Assembly: GCA_003526435.1 (NCBI GenBank)
Contig: DPWF01000333.1
Span: 663 to 9,219 of the forward strand
Source: Chitinophagaceae bacterium
GTDB lineage: Bacteria; Bacteroidota; Bacteroidia; Chitinophagales; Chitinophagaceae
DNA length: 8,557 bases
Direction of reading: 5' to 3'
This document shows positions 1 to 5,924 of the stretch, one piece after another. A program made the translations under genes and the position numbers. The notes beneath the pieces were generated by a model. The model did not search any database and was not told where the DNA came from. It was given only the letters and a program-made list of their open reading frames with translations. Each line of letters opens with the position of its first letter. The first letter of the stretch is position 1.

Positions 1-1
1 G

Positions 2-124
2 CAGCATATTGATCTGTATGTAAATGATTTTTCGGTTGATCTTGGTACCGAAGGAAAAGCTGCCGTACAAAAATTACTGGAAGTGGCGCAAAGTAATCCT
101 GATCAGCCAGTTTTTTTGCATTAA
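2..124 (+). CDS. mqnD: C-terminal end of probable 1,4-dihydroxy-6-naphthoate synthase (MqnD), partial
   Basis: Only the last 40 codons are visible, ending in TAA at 122-124; the start lies left of the window. The readable tail contains HIDLYVNDFSVDLG followed by a short amphipathic helix (EGKAAVQKLLEVAQ). From memory of the family, a helix with the pattern HIxLYVNxFSxDLG followed by a G-x-x-A-V/L helix closes MqnD proteins. MqnD converts cyclic de-hypoxanthinyl futalosine to 1,4-dihydroxy-6-naphthoate in the futalosine route to menaquinone, in the cytoplasm. The related MqnA does not, to my recollection, end this way. The call rests on about 40 residues, so another periplasmic-binding-fold member is possible. 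The gap to the next gene is 64 bp with no terminator-like hairpin, so read-through into the glycosylase gene is possible. Confidence 0.6.
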   Translation, partial: QHIDLYVNDFSVDLGTEGKAAVQKLLEVAQSNPDQPVFLH

Positions 125-188
125 CCATTTATCAAATTCACAAATACACAGACAAAGATTTCAGGAACTTGTCTAAAACCTGCTATAC

Positions 189-1289
189 ATGAGTACACTC
201 TTGAAGGATTTATATTCGCCTGCATTTTACAACCAGTTTGTCATCACTTTAAAGAAAACCATTCCATCTGTTGATAAGAAGAAATTCCTGGATCAGATTT
301 TTACACCGGCATTTGAAAGTTATGAATTAAAAGAAAGAATGGCGCATACAGCTCATGTGTTGCATCGGTTCTTTCCTCAAGATTATAAGACTGCTGCCCC
401 CCTATTGTGCGAACTGGTGGAACAGATCAAAGTACATGGTCCTGTAGCCAGCAGCATTGAATACCTTTTTATTCCCGAATATATTTATTTGTATGGGCTG
501 AATGATTATACCCGTTCTGTAACCGTAATGGAGAAAGTAACACAATTCATCACCTGCGAATTTGCCATCCGTCATTTCATCCTCAGGTATGAAGAGAAAA
601 TGATACCCCAAATGCTCAAATGGTCAACACATAAAAGCCGTCACGTGCGTCGGTTAGCCAGTGAAGGTTCAAGACCACGTTTACCATGGGCCATGGCGCT
701 ACCCAAACTCAAAAAAGATCCTTCTCCCATTTTACCCATACTCGAAAACCTGAAACAAGACAGTTGCGAAGTGGTAAGAAGAAGCGTGGCCAATAACCTG
801 AACGATATTTCAAAAGATAATCCACTCGTTGCGTTACAAATAGCAAAACAATGGAAAGGACTTAGTACTGAAACCGACGCCATTATTAAACATGCATTGC
901 GAACTTTATTAAAAGCGAGCCACCCTACTGCTTTGTCTTTTTATAAACTTACTGCCGATCATTTCAAACTCAGTCGCTTTAAAATCAATACAGCCAGCAT
1001 ATCTATAGGTGAATACCTGCAGTTTGAGTGTATAATTGAAAACAGCAGCAACAAGACTCAAACACTTCGGCTGGAGTATGCAGTATATTACCTTAAAAAC
1101 AATGGTACGCGCTCTAAAAAAGTTTTCAAAATCAGTGAAAGAACAGTAGGGGCCGGGGAAAAAGTGCAGATCGTACGCAGGCAAAGTTTTAAACCAATCA
1201 CCACCCGCGTTTTTTACAGGGGAGTTCACCAGTTGTCCATTATTATGAATGGGAATGAAAGCAAGCCTTTATCATTTGAGCTATCTTAA
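189..1289 (+). CDS. alkC: AlkC-type DNA alkylation repair glycosylase with C-terminal Ig-like domain
   Basis: This 366-residue protein has two parts. Residues 1 to about 250 are helical HEAT-like repeats of the AlkC/AlkD superfamily, with the family-typical block HVRRLASEGSRPRLPWA at about 152-168 and a second repeat VRRSVANNLNDISKDNP at about 196-212. Residues about 256-366 are beta-rich and match the Ig-like domain of one AlkC subclass: SIGEYLQFECIIENSS, LEYAVYYLKNNG, KVFKI, TTRVFYRGVHQLSI and a closing NG..K.LSFEL. AlkC enzymes remove N-alkylated bases such as 3-methyladenine and 3-methylcytosine without flipping the base, and the Ig-like domain helps hold the DNA (established for characterised members). 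E124 in EFAIRHF and E159 in the SEGSRPR block are plausible catalytic acids; that is my inference. I see no TAnnTTTG element directly before the ATG, unlike several neighbours, so it may be read from the mqnD transcript. It faces the ABC-F gene tail to tail. Confidence 0.87.
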   Translation: MSTLLKDLYSPAFYNQFVITLKKTIPSVDKKKFLDQIFTPAFESYELKERMAHTAHVLHRFFPQDYKTAAPLLCELVEQIKVHGPVASSIEYLFIPEYIYLYGLNDYTRSVTVMEKVTQFITCEFAIRHFILRYEEKMIPQMLKWSTHKSRHVRRLASEGSRPRLPWAMALPKLKKDPSPILPILENLKQDSCEVVRRSVANNLNDISKDNPLVALQIAKQWKGLSTETDAIIKHALRTLLKASHPTALSFYKLTADHFKLSRFKINTASISIGEYLQFECIIENSSNKTQTLRLEYAVYYLKNNGTRSKKVFKISERTVGAGEKVQIVRRQSFKPITTRVFYRGVHQLSIIMNGNESKPLSFELS

Positions 1290-1296
1290 TCTCTAC

Positions 1297-1352
1297 TCTC
1301 TTCTTTTTTCATAGCTAACAATTTAAATCCATAGCTATGAAAAAAGAAGAGA
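1297..1352. terminator. 21-bp perfect inverted repeat between two convergent genes
   Basis: The arm at 1297-1317 is an exact reverse complement of 1332-1352, with a 14-nt loop (1318-1331). It lies 7 bp after the alkC stop and 7 bp before the stop of the convergent ABC-F gene, so it probably ends transcription from both sides. It is not a textbook intrinsic terminator: the stem is AT-rich, with a T6 run inside the 5' arm and an A6 run in the 3' arm, and no T-tract follows in either direction. It may work as a Rho-barrier or RNA-end-protecting hairpin, or as a clash structure between two converging transcripts. Confidence 0.6.
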
Positions 1353-1359
1353 AGGTTAG

Positions 1360-3249
1360 TTAATTCATTTCACTGAGTTCCAGCCAGCGCATTTCTTTTT
1401 CTTCCAACTCATGTGTAATGACAATCATACGATCACTGAGTCTGGAGATGTCTTCAAAAGGCAGGTCACCACGACTCATCTGCTCAGTGATCTGTTCTTT
1501 TTCTTTTTCCAATGCAGGTATTTCCTTTTCCAGTAATTCAAACTCTCTCCGCTCCTTAAAACTCATTTTCTTTTTTTCTTCTGTCTCATTGGCTTTTGCT
1601 GTACTATCCTGTCGCTTTTTCTCTGCTGCCAGTGTTGAATCAGCCATTATCTGCTCCTGCTCCTTCTGCCAAATACGGTATTGTGTATAGTTACCGGGGA
1701 AATCTCTTACTTCTCCTTCACCTTCAAACACAAATAAATGATCAACAAGCCTGTCCATAAAATAACGGTCGTGAGAAACAATCATCACACAGCCCTGATA
1801 GTCACTGAGAAAATTTTCCAATACAGCGAGCGTGGGTAGATCAAGGTCGTTTGTTGGTTCATCCAGTATCAGAAAATTCGGATTTCGGAAAAGAATGGTC
1901 AATAACTGAAGTCGTTTCTTCTCACCGCCACTTAACGACGACAAATAAGTATATTGTTTATCTGGTGGAAACAGGAACAGCTCCAGAAATTGTGCCGCGC
2001 TCAAACTTCCCCCCTTTGCCAATGGAAAACTCTCCGCAAAACTTTTTACATACTCAATTACACGCAGGTCTTCTTTTATCTGTAATCCCTGCTGTGAGAA
2101 ATTACCAAAAATAACGGTGTCACCAATATTGATTTTACCACTATCGGCTGTTTCCAGTTGCTGTATGATGTTAAGAAAAGTAGATTTGCCCACCCCATTT
2201 TTCCCAATGACTCCTATTCTTTCTCCTTTGGTAAACGTGTAGTCAAACCCTTTGAGAATGGGCAGTTCACCATATGACTTGTACACTTTTTTCATCTCTA
2301 CCACTTTACCGCCCAGCCTGCTCATCTTCATATCAAGCTGCAGTTTTGCCTCTTCTATTTTCTGTTTGGCCCTGGCTTCTACTTCATAAAAATTATCCTG
2401 CCTGCTTTTACTCTTGGTGGTACGTGCCTTGGGTTGCTTTCGCATCCATTCCAGTTCTTTTCTGTACTGGTTACGGGCCTTATCAATACTGGCCTGCTCA
2501 CTGTCTATGCGGGCAGCTTTTTTCTCCATGTAGTTTTCGTAATTACCCTTATACACATACATGTTCTCCCGTTCCAGCTCCCATATTTCATCGCATACTG
2601 CATCTAAAAAATAGCGGTCGTGGGTTACGAGCAGGAGGGTAATATTTTCTGCGTTGAGATAATGTTCCAGCCACTCAATCATTTCTACATCGAGGTGGTT
2701 GGTGGGCTCATCCATCATCAACAAAGTGTGTTGATGCTCAAAACCAATATCAATCAATGTTTTGGCCAATGCCACACGTTTGCGCTGACCACCGCTCAAA
2801 CTCTTTACAGGATTTTGCAGGTGGTGAATGTTCAGCTTACCCAGTATCTGTTTAACCTTGGCCTCAAAATCCCAGGCACCCAGTTCATCCATACGGGTAA
2901 TTGTTTCTGCAATCAGGTGGCCATCTTCCGATTCAGCGGCTGCTTCATATGCACGTATTGCCGTGATGATGGGATGTTCGAGGTGAAAAATATTCTGCAG
3001 CACCGATTTGTCTTCATCAAATAAAGGTTCCTGCTCAAACAAGGCAACAGTTACTTCTTTATTGATCCAGCATTTGCCTTCATCGGCTGTTTCCTGTCCG
3101 GCGAGAATGCGCAACAAAGTAGATTTACCTACCCCATTCCTGGCAATCAGTGCAATTTTATCGCCTTCATTGATGTGAAAAGAAATATTCCTGAACAGTG
3201 GATTGATACCATAACTCTTGGTAAGCCCTTCTACAGACACGTAATGCAT
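1360..3249 (-). CDS. ABC-F family ATPase, Uup-like
   Basis: The product is 629 residues with two ABC ATPase domains and no membrane segments, so it is a cytosolic ABC-F protein, not a transporter. Domain 1 has a Walker A at 36-44 (ARNGVGKST), signature LSGGQRKR at 151-158 and Walker B/D-loop LLMMDEPTNHLD at 176-187. Domain 2 has Walker A 349-356 (GKNGVGKS), signature LSGGEKKR at 439-446 and LILDEPTNDLD at 460-470. The linker between them (about 240-315) is charged and includes ELEWMRKQPKARTTKSKSR, typical of Uup. The C-terminal 90 residues are a Lys/Glu-rich coiled coil as in the Uup C-terminal domain, which binds DNA in E. coli Uup. ABC-F proteins act at the ribosome, and Uup is also tied to genome stability. 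The first Walker A starts with Ala where Gly is usual. I chose the ATG at 3249: the frame extends 16 codons upstream, but that part is encoded by a repeat array. A TATCTTTG element lies 4 bp before this ATG. Confidence 0.9.
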   Translation of the reverse strand: MHYVSVEGLTKSYGINPLFRNISFHINEGDKIALIARNGVGKSTLLRILAGQETADEGKCWINKEVTVALFEQEPLFDEDKSVLQNIFHLEHPIITAIRAYEAAAESEDGHLIAETITRMDELGAWDFEAKVKQILGKLNIHHLQNPVKSLSGGQRKRVALAKTLIDIGFEHQHTLLMMDEPTNHLDVEMIEWLEHYLNAENITLLLVTHDRYFLDAVCDEIWELERENMYVYKGNYENYMEKKAARIDSEQASIDKARNQYRKELEWMRKQPKARTTKSKSRQDNFYEVEARAKQKIEEAKLQLDMKMSRLGGKVVEMKKVYKSYGELPILKGFDYTFTKGERIGVIGKNGVGKSTFLNIIQQLETADSGKINIGDTVIFGNFSQQGLQIKEDLRVIEYVKSFAESFPLAKGGSLSAAQFLELFLFPPDKQYTYLSSLSGGEKKRLQLLTILFRNPNFLILDEPTNDLDLPTLAVLENFLSDYQGCVMIVSHDRYFMDRLVDHLFVFEGEGEVRDFPGNYTQYRIWQKEQEQIMADSTLAAEKKRQDSTAKANETEEKKKMSFKERREFELLEKEIPALEKEKEQITEQMSRGDLPFEDISRLSDRMIVITHELEEKEMRWLELSEMN

Positions 3250-3253
3250 GGGG

Positions 3254-3261
3254 CAAAGATA
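3254..3261 (-). promoter_or_regulatory. TAnnTTTG -7 element for the ABC-F gene
   Basis: On the minus strand the sequence is TATCTTTG, an exact match to the Bacteroidota -7 consensus TAnnTTTG. Four bases (CCCC) then separate it from the ATG at 3249. With normal -7 geometry the transcript would start at or next to the ATG, so the mRNA would be leaderless or nearly so. No clear TTG-type -33 element is visible at the expected distance; that region is occupied by the 7-bp repeat array. Confidence 0.6.
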
Positions 3262-3263
3262 GG

Positions 3264-3348
3264 GATGAGTGAGGAGTGAGTAGTCAGTAGTGAACAAAGA
3301 ATCTCCTGGTAAGTATATTCACTACTGACTACTCGCTACTCACTACTC
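3264..3348. repeat. Long imperfect inverted repeat built from 7-bp repeats
   Basis: The arms 3264-3294 and 3318-3348 are 31 bp each and complementary at 27 of 31 positions, with the 15 bp nearest the loop perfect. The spacer is 23 nt (3295-3317). Each arm is itself four tandem heptads plus three bases; on the plus strand the right arm reads ACTACTG, ACTACTC, GCTACTC, ACTACTC. The right arm overlaps the DUF1080 stop codon (3347-3349), and the left arm stops 2 bp short of the ABC-F -7 element. The structure therefore fills the space between one gene's stop and the next gene's promoter. It may terminate the DUF1080 transcript, but no T-tract follows. Confidence 0.75.
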
Positions 3349-4075
3349 AAAGCCTTCTGATCCTGATTTCCCTGAACCAGGCTTCACCACCATGATCCTG
3401 TAAGGCAATATGGCCCGATTTTACACTGCCATAAGCAGCTACATCTTTCCATTTACCATTGGCTTTATTTTTATGCCAGGTTTCGTCCCATAAAGTGTAT
3501 TCCACTACCTTTTTACCATTGAGCCAGTGTTCTACTTTACCATGGTCAACAATAATGCGTGTATGATTCCATTCACCCGCAGGTTTGCTGGCATCTTCAA
3601 CAGGTGTATTCATGGCATAATTGGCGGCGGTTTTTTGCCAGTCTTCCAGTTTTGCAGGATAACCTTTGTCATCAATCAACTGGTATTCGGGGCCGCTATG
3701 ATAGCTGGCGGGAAATGCTTCTGATACCAGGTATAAAATACCGCTATTGGCACCGGCAGCAATTTTCCATTCAATGGAAAGTTCGAAATGATCAAACTGT
3801 TCATCAGTAATCAGGTCAGCATGCCGGGTATTACCCTCTTTATTGCCTTTGCAATACAGCATACCTTCTTTTACCGACCATGAATCCGATCCTTTGTTTT
3901 GATAAGCTCTCCATCCGGTAAGGTTTTTACCATTGAATAAACTTTTCCAGTTTTTTTGTTGTGGATCACGGTGACGGGCAATCGTAGTAAAAATGGTCTT
4001 TTCTTTGGGGGCAGCACCTATGACTACACCTCCGCTCACGATAAGACAAGCTTGCAGAAACATATGGTTCGACAT
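3347..4075 (-). CDS. DUF1080 / 3-keto-disaccharide hydrolase-fold protein, probably exported
   Basis: The protein has 242 residues from the ATG at 4075. Residues about 40-242 form one DUF1080 domain (concanavalin/laminin-G-like beta sandwich, PF06439) with the family's landmarks: WKSLFNGKNLTGWR at 43-56, NSGILYLVSE at 110-119, GPEYQLIDDKG at 128-138, GEWNHTRI at 167-174, HWLNGKKVVEY at 183-193, and the closing GHIALQDHGGEAWFREIRIR at 221-240. Studied members cleave 3-keto-glycosides or bind sugars at the cell surface or in the periplasm. The N terminus (MFLQACLIVSGGVVIGA) is a short hydrophobic stretch with no basic residue before it, so it is a weak signal peptide; Cys10 could be a poor lipobox. 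The open frame extends two codons further to a TTG at 4081. ATG 4063 is another candidate start. The substrate cannot be read from sequence, and no sugar-oxidising partner is nearby. It shares a strand with the ABC-F gene, but a hairpin separates them. Confidence 0.86.
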   Translation of the reverse strand: MSNHMFLQACLIVSGGVVIGAAPKEKTIFTTIARHRDPQQKNWKSLFNGKNLTGWRAYQNKGSDSWSVKEGMLYCKGNKEGNTRHADLITDEQFDHFELSIEWKIAAGANSGILYLVSEAFPASYHSGPEYQLIDDKGYPAKLEDWQKTAANYAMNTPVEDASKPAGEWNHTRIIVDHGKVEHWLNGKKVVEYTLWDETWHKNKANGKWKDVAAYGSVKSGHIALQDHGGEAWFREIRIRRL

Positions 4076-4098
4076 GCGCAACAGTTAGTTTGGTTTGT

Positions 4099-4106
4099 GG
4101 AAGATA
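4099..4106 (-). promoter_or_regulatory. Weak -7-like element for the DUF1080 gene
   Basis: The minus strand reads TATCTTCC here, matching TAnnTT but not the final TG of the Bacteroidota -7 consensus. It lies 23 bp upstream of the ATG at 4075. It is preceded by CTCCC and then a heptad array, the same order seen before the better elements of the ABC-F and ispH genes; that resemblance is the main reason to list it. Confidence 0.3.
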
Positions 4107-4111
4107 GGGAG

Positions 4112-4167
4112 AAATAGTCAATAGCAGATAGTCCATGGTGAATAGCAGATGGTAAAGGGTGAATAAG
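4112..4167 (-). repeat. Array of eight degenerate 7-bp repeats upstream of DUF1080
   Basis: Read in steps of seven on the plus strand from 4112, the units are close to NRATAGY: AAATAGT, CAATAGC, then AGATAGT, CCATGGT, then GAATAGC, AGATGGT, and finally the weaker AAAGGGT and GAATAAG. Two neighbouring 21-bp stretches (4118-4138 and 4139-4159) agree at 16 of 21 positions, including an exact AATAGCAGAT. On the DUF1080 coding strand the units read as ACTATTT or GCTATTC types, the same sense as the array before the ABC-F gene. Confidence 0.6.
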
Positions 4168-4193
4168 GTATTTTACCCAAAAGCATTAGAAAA

Positions 4194-4228
4194 CCATGGG
4201 CTATAAACTACCAGCCATTAGCTATCCC
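4194..4228 (+). repeat. Array of five degenerate 7-bp repeats upstream of ispH
   Basis: In steps of seven from 4194 the units are CCATGGG, CTATAAA, then CTACCAG, CCATTAG, then CTATCCC. The 11-mers at 4194-4204 and 4215-4225 agree at 9 of 11 positions with a 21-bp (three-unit) offset. The array runs into the TATCTTTG element after a single base. It is more degenerate than the arrays beside DUF1080 but keeps the CTA/CCA phase. Together with 4112-4167 it makes the 166-bp divergent region a pair of outward-facing heptad arrays. Confidence 0.45.
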
Positions 4229-4229
4229 T

Positions 4230-4237
4230 TATCTTTG
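4230..4237 (+). promoter_or_regulatory. TAnnTTTG -7 element for ispH
   Basis: TATCTTTG is an exact match to the Bacteroidota -7 consensus, followed by four bases (CTTT) and the ispH ATG at 4242. Motif and spacing are identical to those at the ABC-F gene, implying a transcript with almost no 5' leader. Confidence 0.6.
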
Positions 4238-4241
4238 CTTT

Positions 4242-5465
4242 ATGAAGCAGTTTAATGTGCCTGTTGGTTATAGGAGCCCGCTGATTAGCAGCATCAAACA
4301 GAGAAGAAAAGAGGAGGATAAACTCAAAAAAGATTTTTCTCCCACCTTACTTGATCTGGGGCCGCTTCAGATTTATCTCGCACGTCATTTCGGATTTTGT
4401 TACGGTGTGGAAAATGCTATTGAAATTGCTTTTCGTACCATTGAAGAAAATCCAGGTAAACGTATTTTCCTGTTAAGCGAAATGATCCATAACCCTCAGG
4501 TAAACGCCGATTTGCTGGCGAAAGGCGTACAATTTTTACAGGATACCAAAGGCAAACAACTGATAGCTTTTGACTCTTTGACAAAAGATGATGTGGTGAT
4601 CATTCCCGCATTCGGTACTACACTTGAAATTGAATCTATTCTTACTGATAAAGGTATACCCACAGAAAAATACAATACGACCTGTCCTTTTGTAGAAAAA
4701 GTATGGAACCGAAGTGAACAGATTGCAAAAAAAGGCTACAGTATTGTAGTTCATGGGAAACCACAACACGAAGAAACCAGGGCTACTTTTTCACATGCTT
4801 CCTACCATACTCCTACGGTTGTGGTAAATGATATGGACGAGACCATTGAACTGGCTAAATATATCACCGGCGAAAAAAGACCGGAAGATTTTTATACCGA
4901 ATTCAAGGGGCGTTTTTCAGCAGGTTTCGATATTGAAAAAGACCTGCAACGTATTGGTGTGGTGAACCAGACCACCCAACTGGCTACCGATACACAGGCC
5001 ATATCTGATTACCTCAAATCGGTTTTCATCAGGCATTACAAACTTACTTCCGATTCTATCGCAGATCGATTTGCTGATACCAGAGACACACTTTGTTATG
5101 CCACCAACGATAACCAGACTGCTGTTACCGGAATGCTCGCCAATACCAAAGCCAATCTTGCCATCGTCATAGGTGGCTATAACAGCAGTAACTCCTCACA
5201 CCTTGTTGAATTGTGTGAAGAGAAACTGCCCACCTATTTTATTGATGCCGCCGATAAGCTCATCAGTAAAACGGAGATCTTAAACCGTAACTGGCGAACC
5301 AAAGAACAAACAGTTATTCATAATTACCTGCCCGAACAAAACCAGGTTCGCATACTCATGACCAGTGGTGCCAGTTGCCCCGATGCAGTGGTAGAATCCG
5401 TTATCAGGAAGCTGGCTTCATTTTATAACGTGGAGGAACAGTTATCGGCACATATCAACCCATAA
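4242..5465 (+). CDS. ispH: 4-hydroxy-3-methylbut-2-enyl diphosphate reductase (IspH/LytB), long form
   Basis: IspH catalyses the last step of the MEP isoprenoid pathway, reducing HMBPP to IPP and DMAPP with a [4Fe-4S] cluster in the cytoplasm. The 407-residue protein carries the three cluster cysteines: C53 in HFGFCYGVENA, C148 in NTTCPFVEKVW and C285 in DTLCYATNDNQ. Substrate-site motifs follow: IHNPQV around H83, HGKPQHEET at 171-179, NQTTQL at 242-247, GGYNSSNSSHL at 311-321 and SGASCPD at 375-381. The HGKxxHEET form and the length resemble the cyanobacterial/plant class rather than the roughly 315-residue E. coli enzyme. About 40 residues precede the core, charged and rich in Lys and Arg (KQRRKEEDKLKK). 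The ATG at 4242 fits the promoter element four bases upstream. It is probably co-transcribed with the SMR gene 14 bp downstream, though no functional tie is known to me. Confidence 0.95.
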   Translation: MKQFNVPVGYRSPLISSIKQRRKEEDKLKKDFSPTLLDLGPLQIYLARHFGFCYGVENAIEIAFRTIEENPGKRIFLLSEMIHNPQVNADLLAKGVQFLQDTKGKQLIAFDSLTKDDVVIIPAFGTTLEIESILTDKGIPTEKYNTTCPFVEKVWNRSEQIAKKGYSIVVHGKPQHEETRATFSHASYHTPTVVVNDMDETIELAKYITGEKRPEDFYTEFKGRFSAGFDIEKDLQRIGVVNQTTQLATDTQAISDYLKSVFIRHYKLTSDSIADRFADTRDTLCYATNDNQTAVTGMLANTKANLAIVIGGYNSSNSSHLVELCEEKLPTYFIDAADKLISKTEILNRNWRTKEQTVIHNYLPEQNQVRILMTSGASCPDAVVESVIRKLASFYNVEEQLSAHINP

Positions 5466-5479
5466 ATATTCATACAAAA

Positions 5480-5806
5480 ATGAGCTGGATATTACTCATC
5501 ATCGCTGGTTTATTTGAAGTAGGTTTTGCAGCTTGCCTCGGAAAAGCAAGACTTGCAACAGGTACCAACGTTATCTGGTGGTACACTGGTTTTGTGGTTT
5601 GTTTAACCATCAGTATGTTATTGCTGATTAAAGCCACTCAGCAATTACCAATTGGTACTGCGTATGCAGTTTGGACAGGCATTGGTGCCGTAGGAACAGT
5701 AATTGTGGGTATTATTTTCTTTAAGGAACCAGCAGATTTCTGGCGACTGTTCTTCATTGTCACTTTGATTGCTTCTATCGTTGGATTAAAAGCTGTATCG
5801 CATTAA
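5480..5806 (+). CDS. Small multidrug resistance (SMR) transporter, SugE/Gdx-like
   Basis: The product has 108 residues and four predicted helices (about 2-20, 31-50, 57-80, 85-104), the full length of an SMR subunit; these proteins work as dual-topology dimers in the inner membrane, exchanging protons for cations. E13, the proton- and substrate-coupling glutamate, is present in IIAGLFEV. The block GTAYAVWTGIGAVGT at 59-73 is the form seen in the SugE/Gdx guanidinium-exporter branch rather than in EmrE. One departure: residue 16 is Phe (EVGFAACLGKA), where E. coli SugE, as I recall it, has Trp, so guanidinium export is likely but not certain. No promoter element is visible in the 14-bp gap after ispH, so it probably shares the ispH transcript. 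Confidence 0.85.
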   Translation: MSWILLIIAGLFEVGFAACLGKARLATGTNVIWWYTGFVVCLTISMLLLIKATQQLPIGTAYAVWTGIGAVGTVIVGIIFFKEPADFWRLFFIVTLIASIVGLKAVSH

Positions 5807-5893
5807 TTCCTACACCCTCTTTAAATCTGTAGCATATAGTAGAGTCAGTACTTACAATGGGTATATGTTTTTTTGACCATACCCTACGAAAGT

Positions 5894-5917
5894 ATATACA
5901 AAGACAAATTTGTATAT
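5894..5917. promoter_or_regulatory. 9-bp inverted repeat overlapping the promoter of the Pr6Pr gene
   Basis: ATATACAAA (5894-5902) and TTTGTATAT (5909-5917) are exact reverse complements with a 6-nt spacer. The right arm overlaps the candidate -7 element and ends 7 bp before the ATG. The position suits a repressor operator, but an AT-rich dyad of this size can also arise by chance. Confidence 0.35.
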
Positions 5918-5920
5918 TTA
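5913..5920 (+). promoter_or_regulatory. Near-consensus -7 element for the Pr6Pr gene
   Basis: TATATTTA matches TAnnTTTG except for the last base and, as at ispH and the ABC-F gene, is separated from the ATG by exactly four bases (ATAT). The shared spacing supports it, but in AT-rich DNA such a partial match is weak on its own. Confidence 0.4.
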
Positions 5921-5924
5921 ATAT

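Noticed and set aside
125..188. Promoter for alkC in the gap after mqnD
   Set aside because: No TAnnTTTG match at the spacing seen elsewhere; the AT-rich sequence gives no better candidate.
402..1229. Minus-strand open frames opposite alkC
   Set aside because: They are shadows of the AlkC coding frame with no domain features.
1418..3024. Several open frames of about 90-134 codons on the plus strand opposite the ABC-F gene
   Set aside because: They lie fully antisense to a well-supported gene, have biased low-complexity composition (Ser/Phe/Cys-rich), match no family I recognise and have no promoter of their own.
3250..3297. 16-codon N-terminal extension of the ABC-F protein starting at 3297
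   Set aside because: The extension is encoded by the heptad repeat array, is not family-like, and the ATG at 3249 begins the normal ABC-F N terminus with a -7 element just before it.
3527..3810. Two overlapping plus-strand open frames opposite DUF1080
   Set aside because: Antisense to a well-supported DUF1080 domain, mutually overlapping, and without recognisable features.
4076..4081. TTG start for DUF1080 at 4081
   Set aside because: An ATG lies two codons downstream, and the alternative adds only Met-Arg; there is no ribosome-binding site to favour TTG.
3264..4228. CRISPR-like array in the repeat-rich intergenic regions
   Set aside because: The units are 7 bp, contiguous and degenerate, with no unique spacers of constant length and no cas genes.
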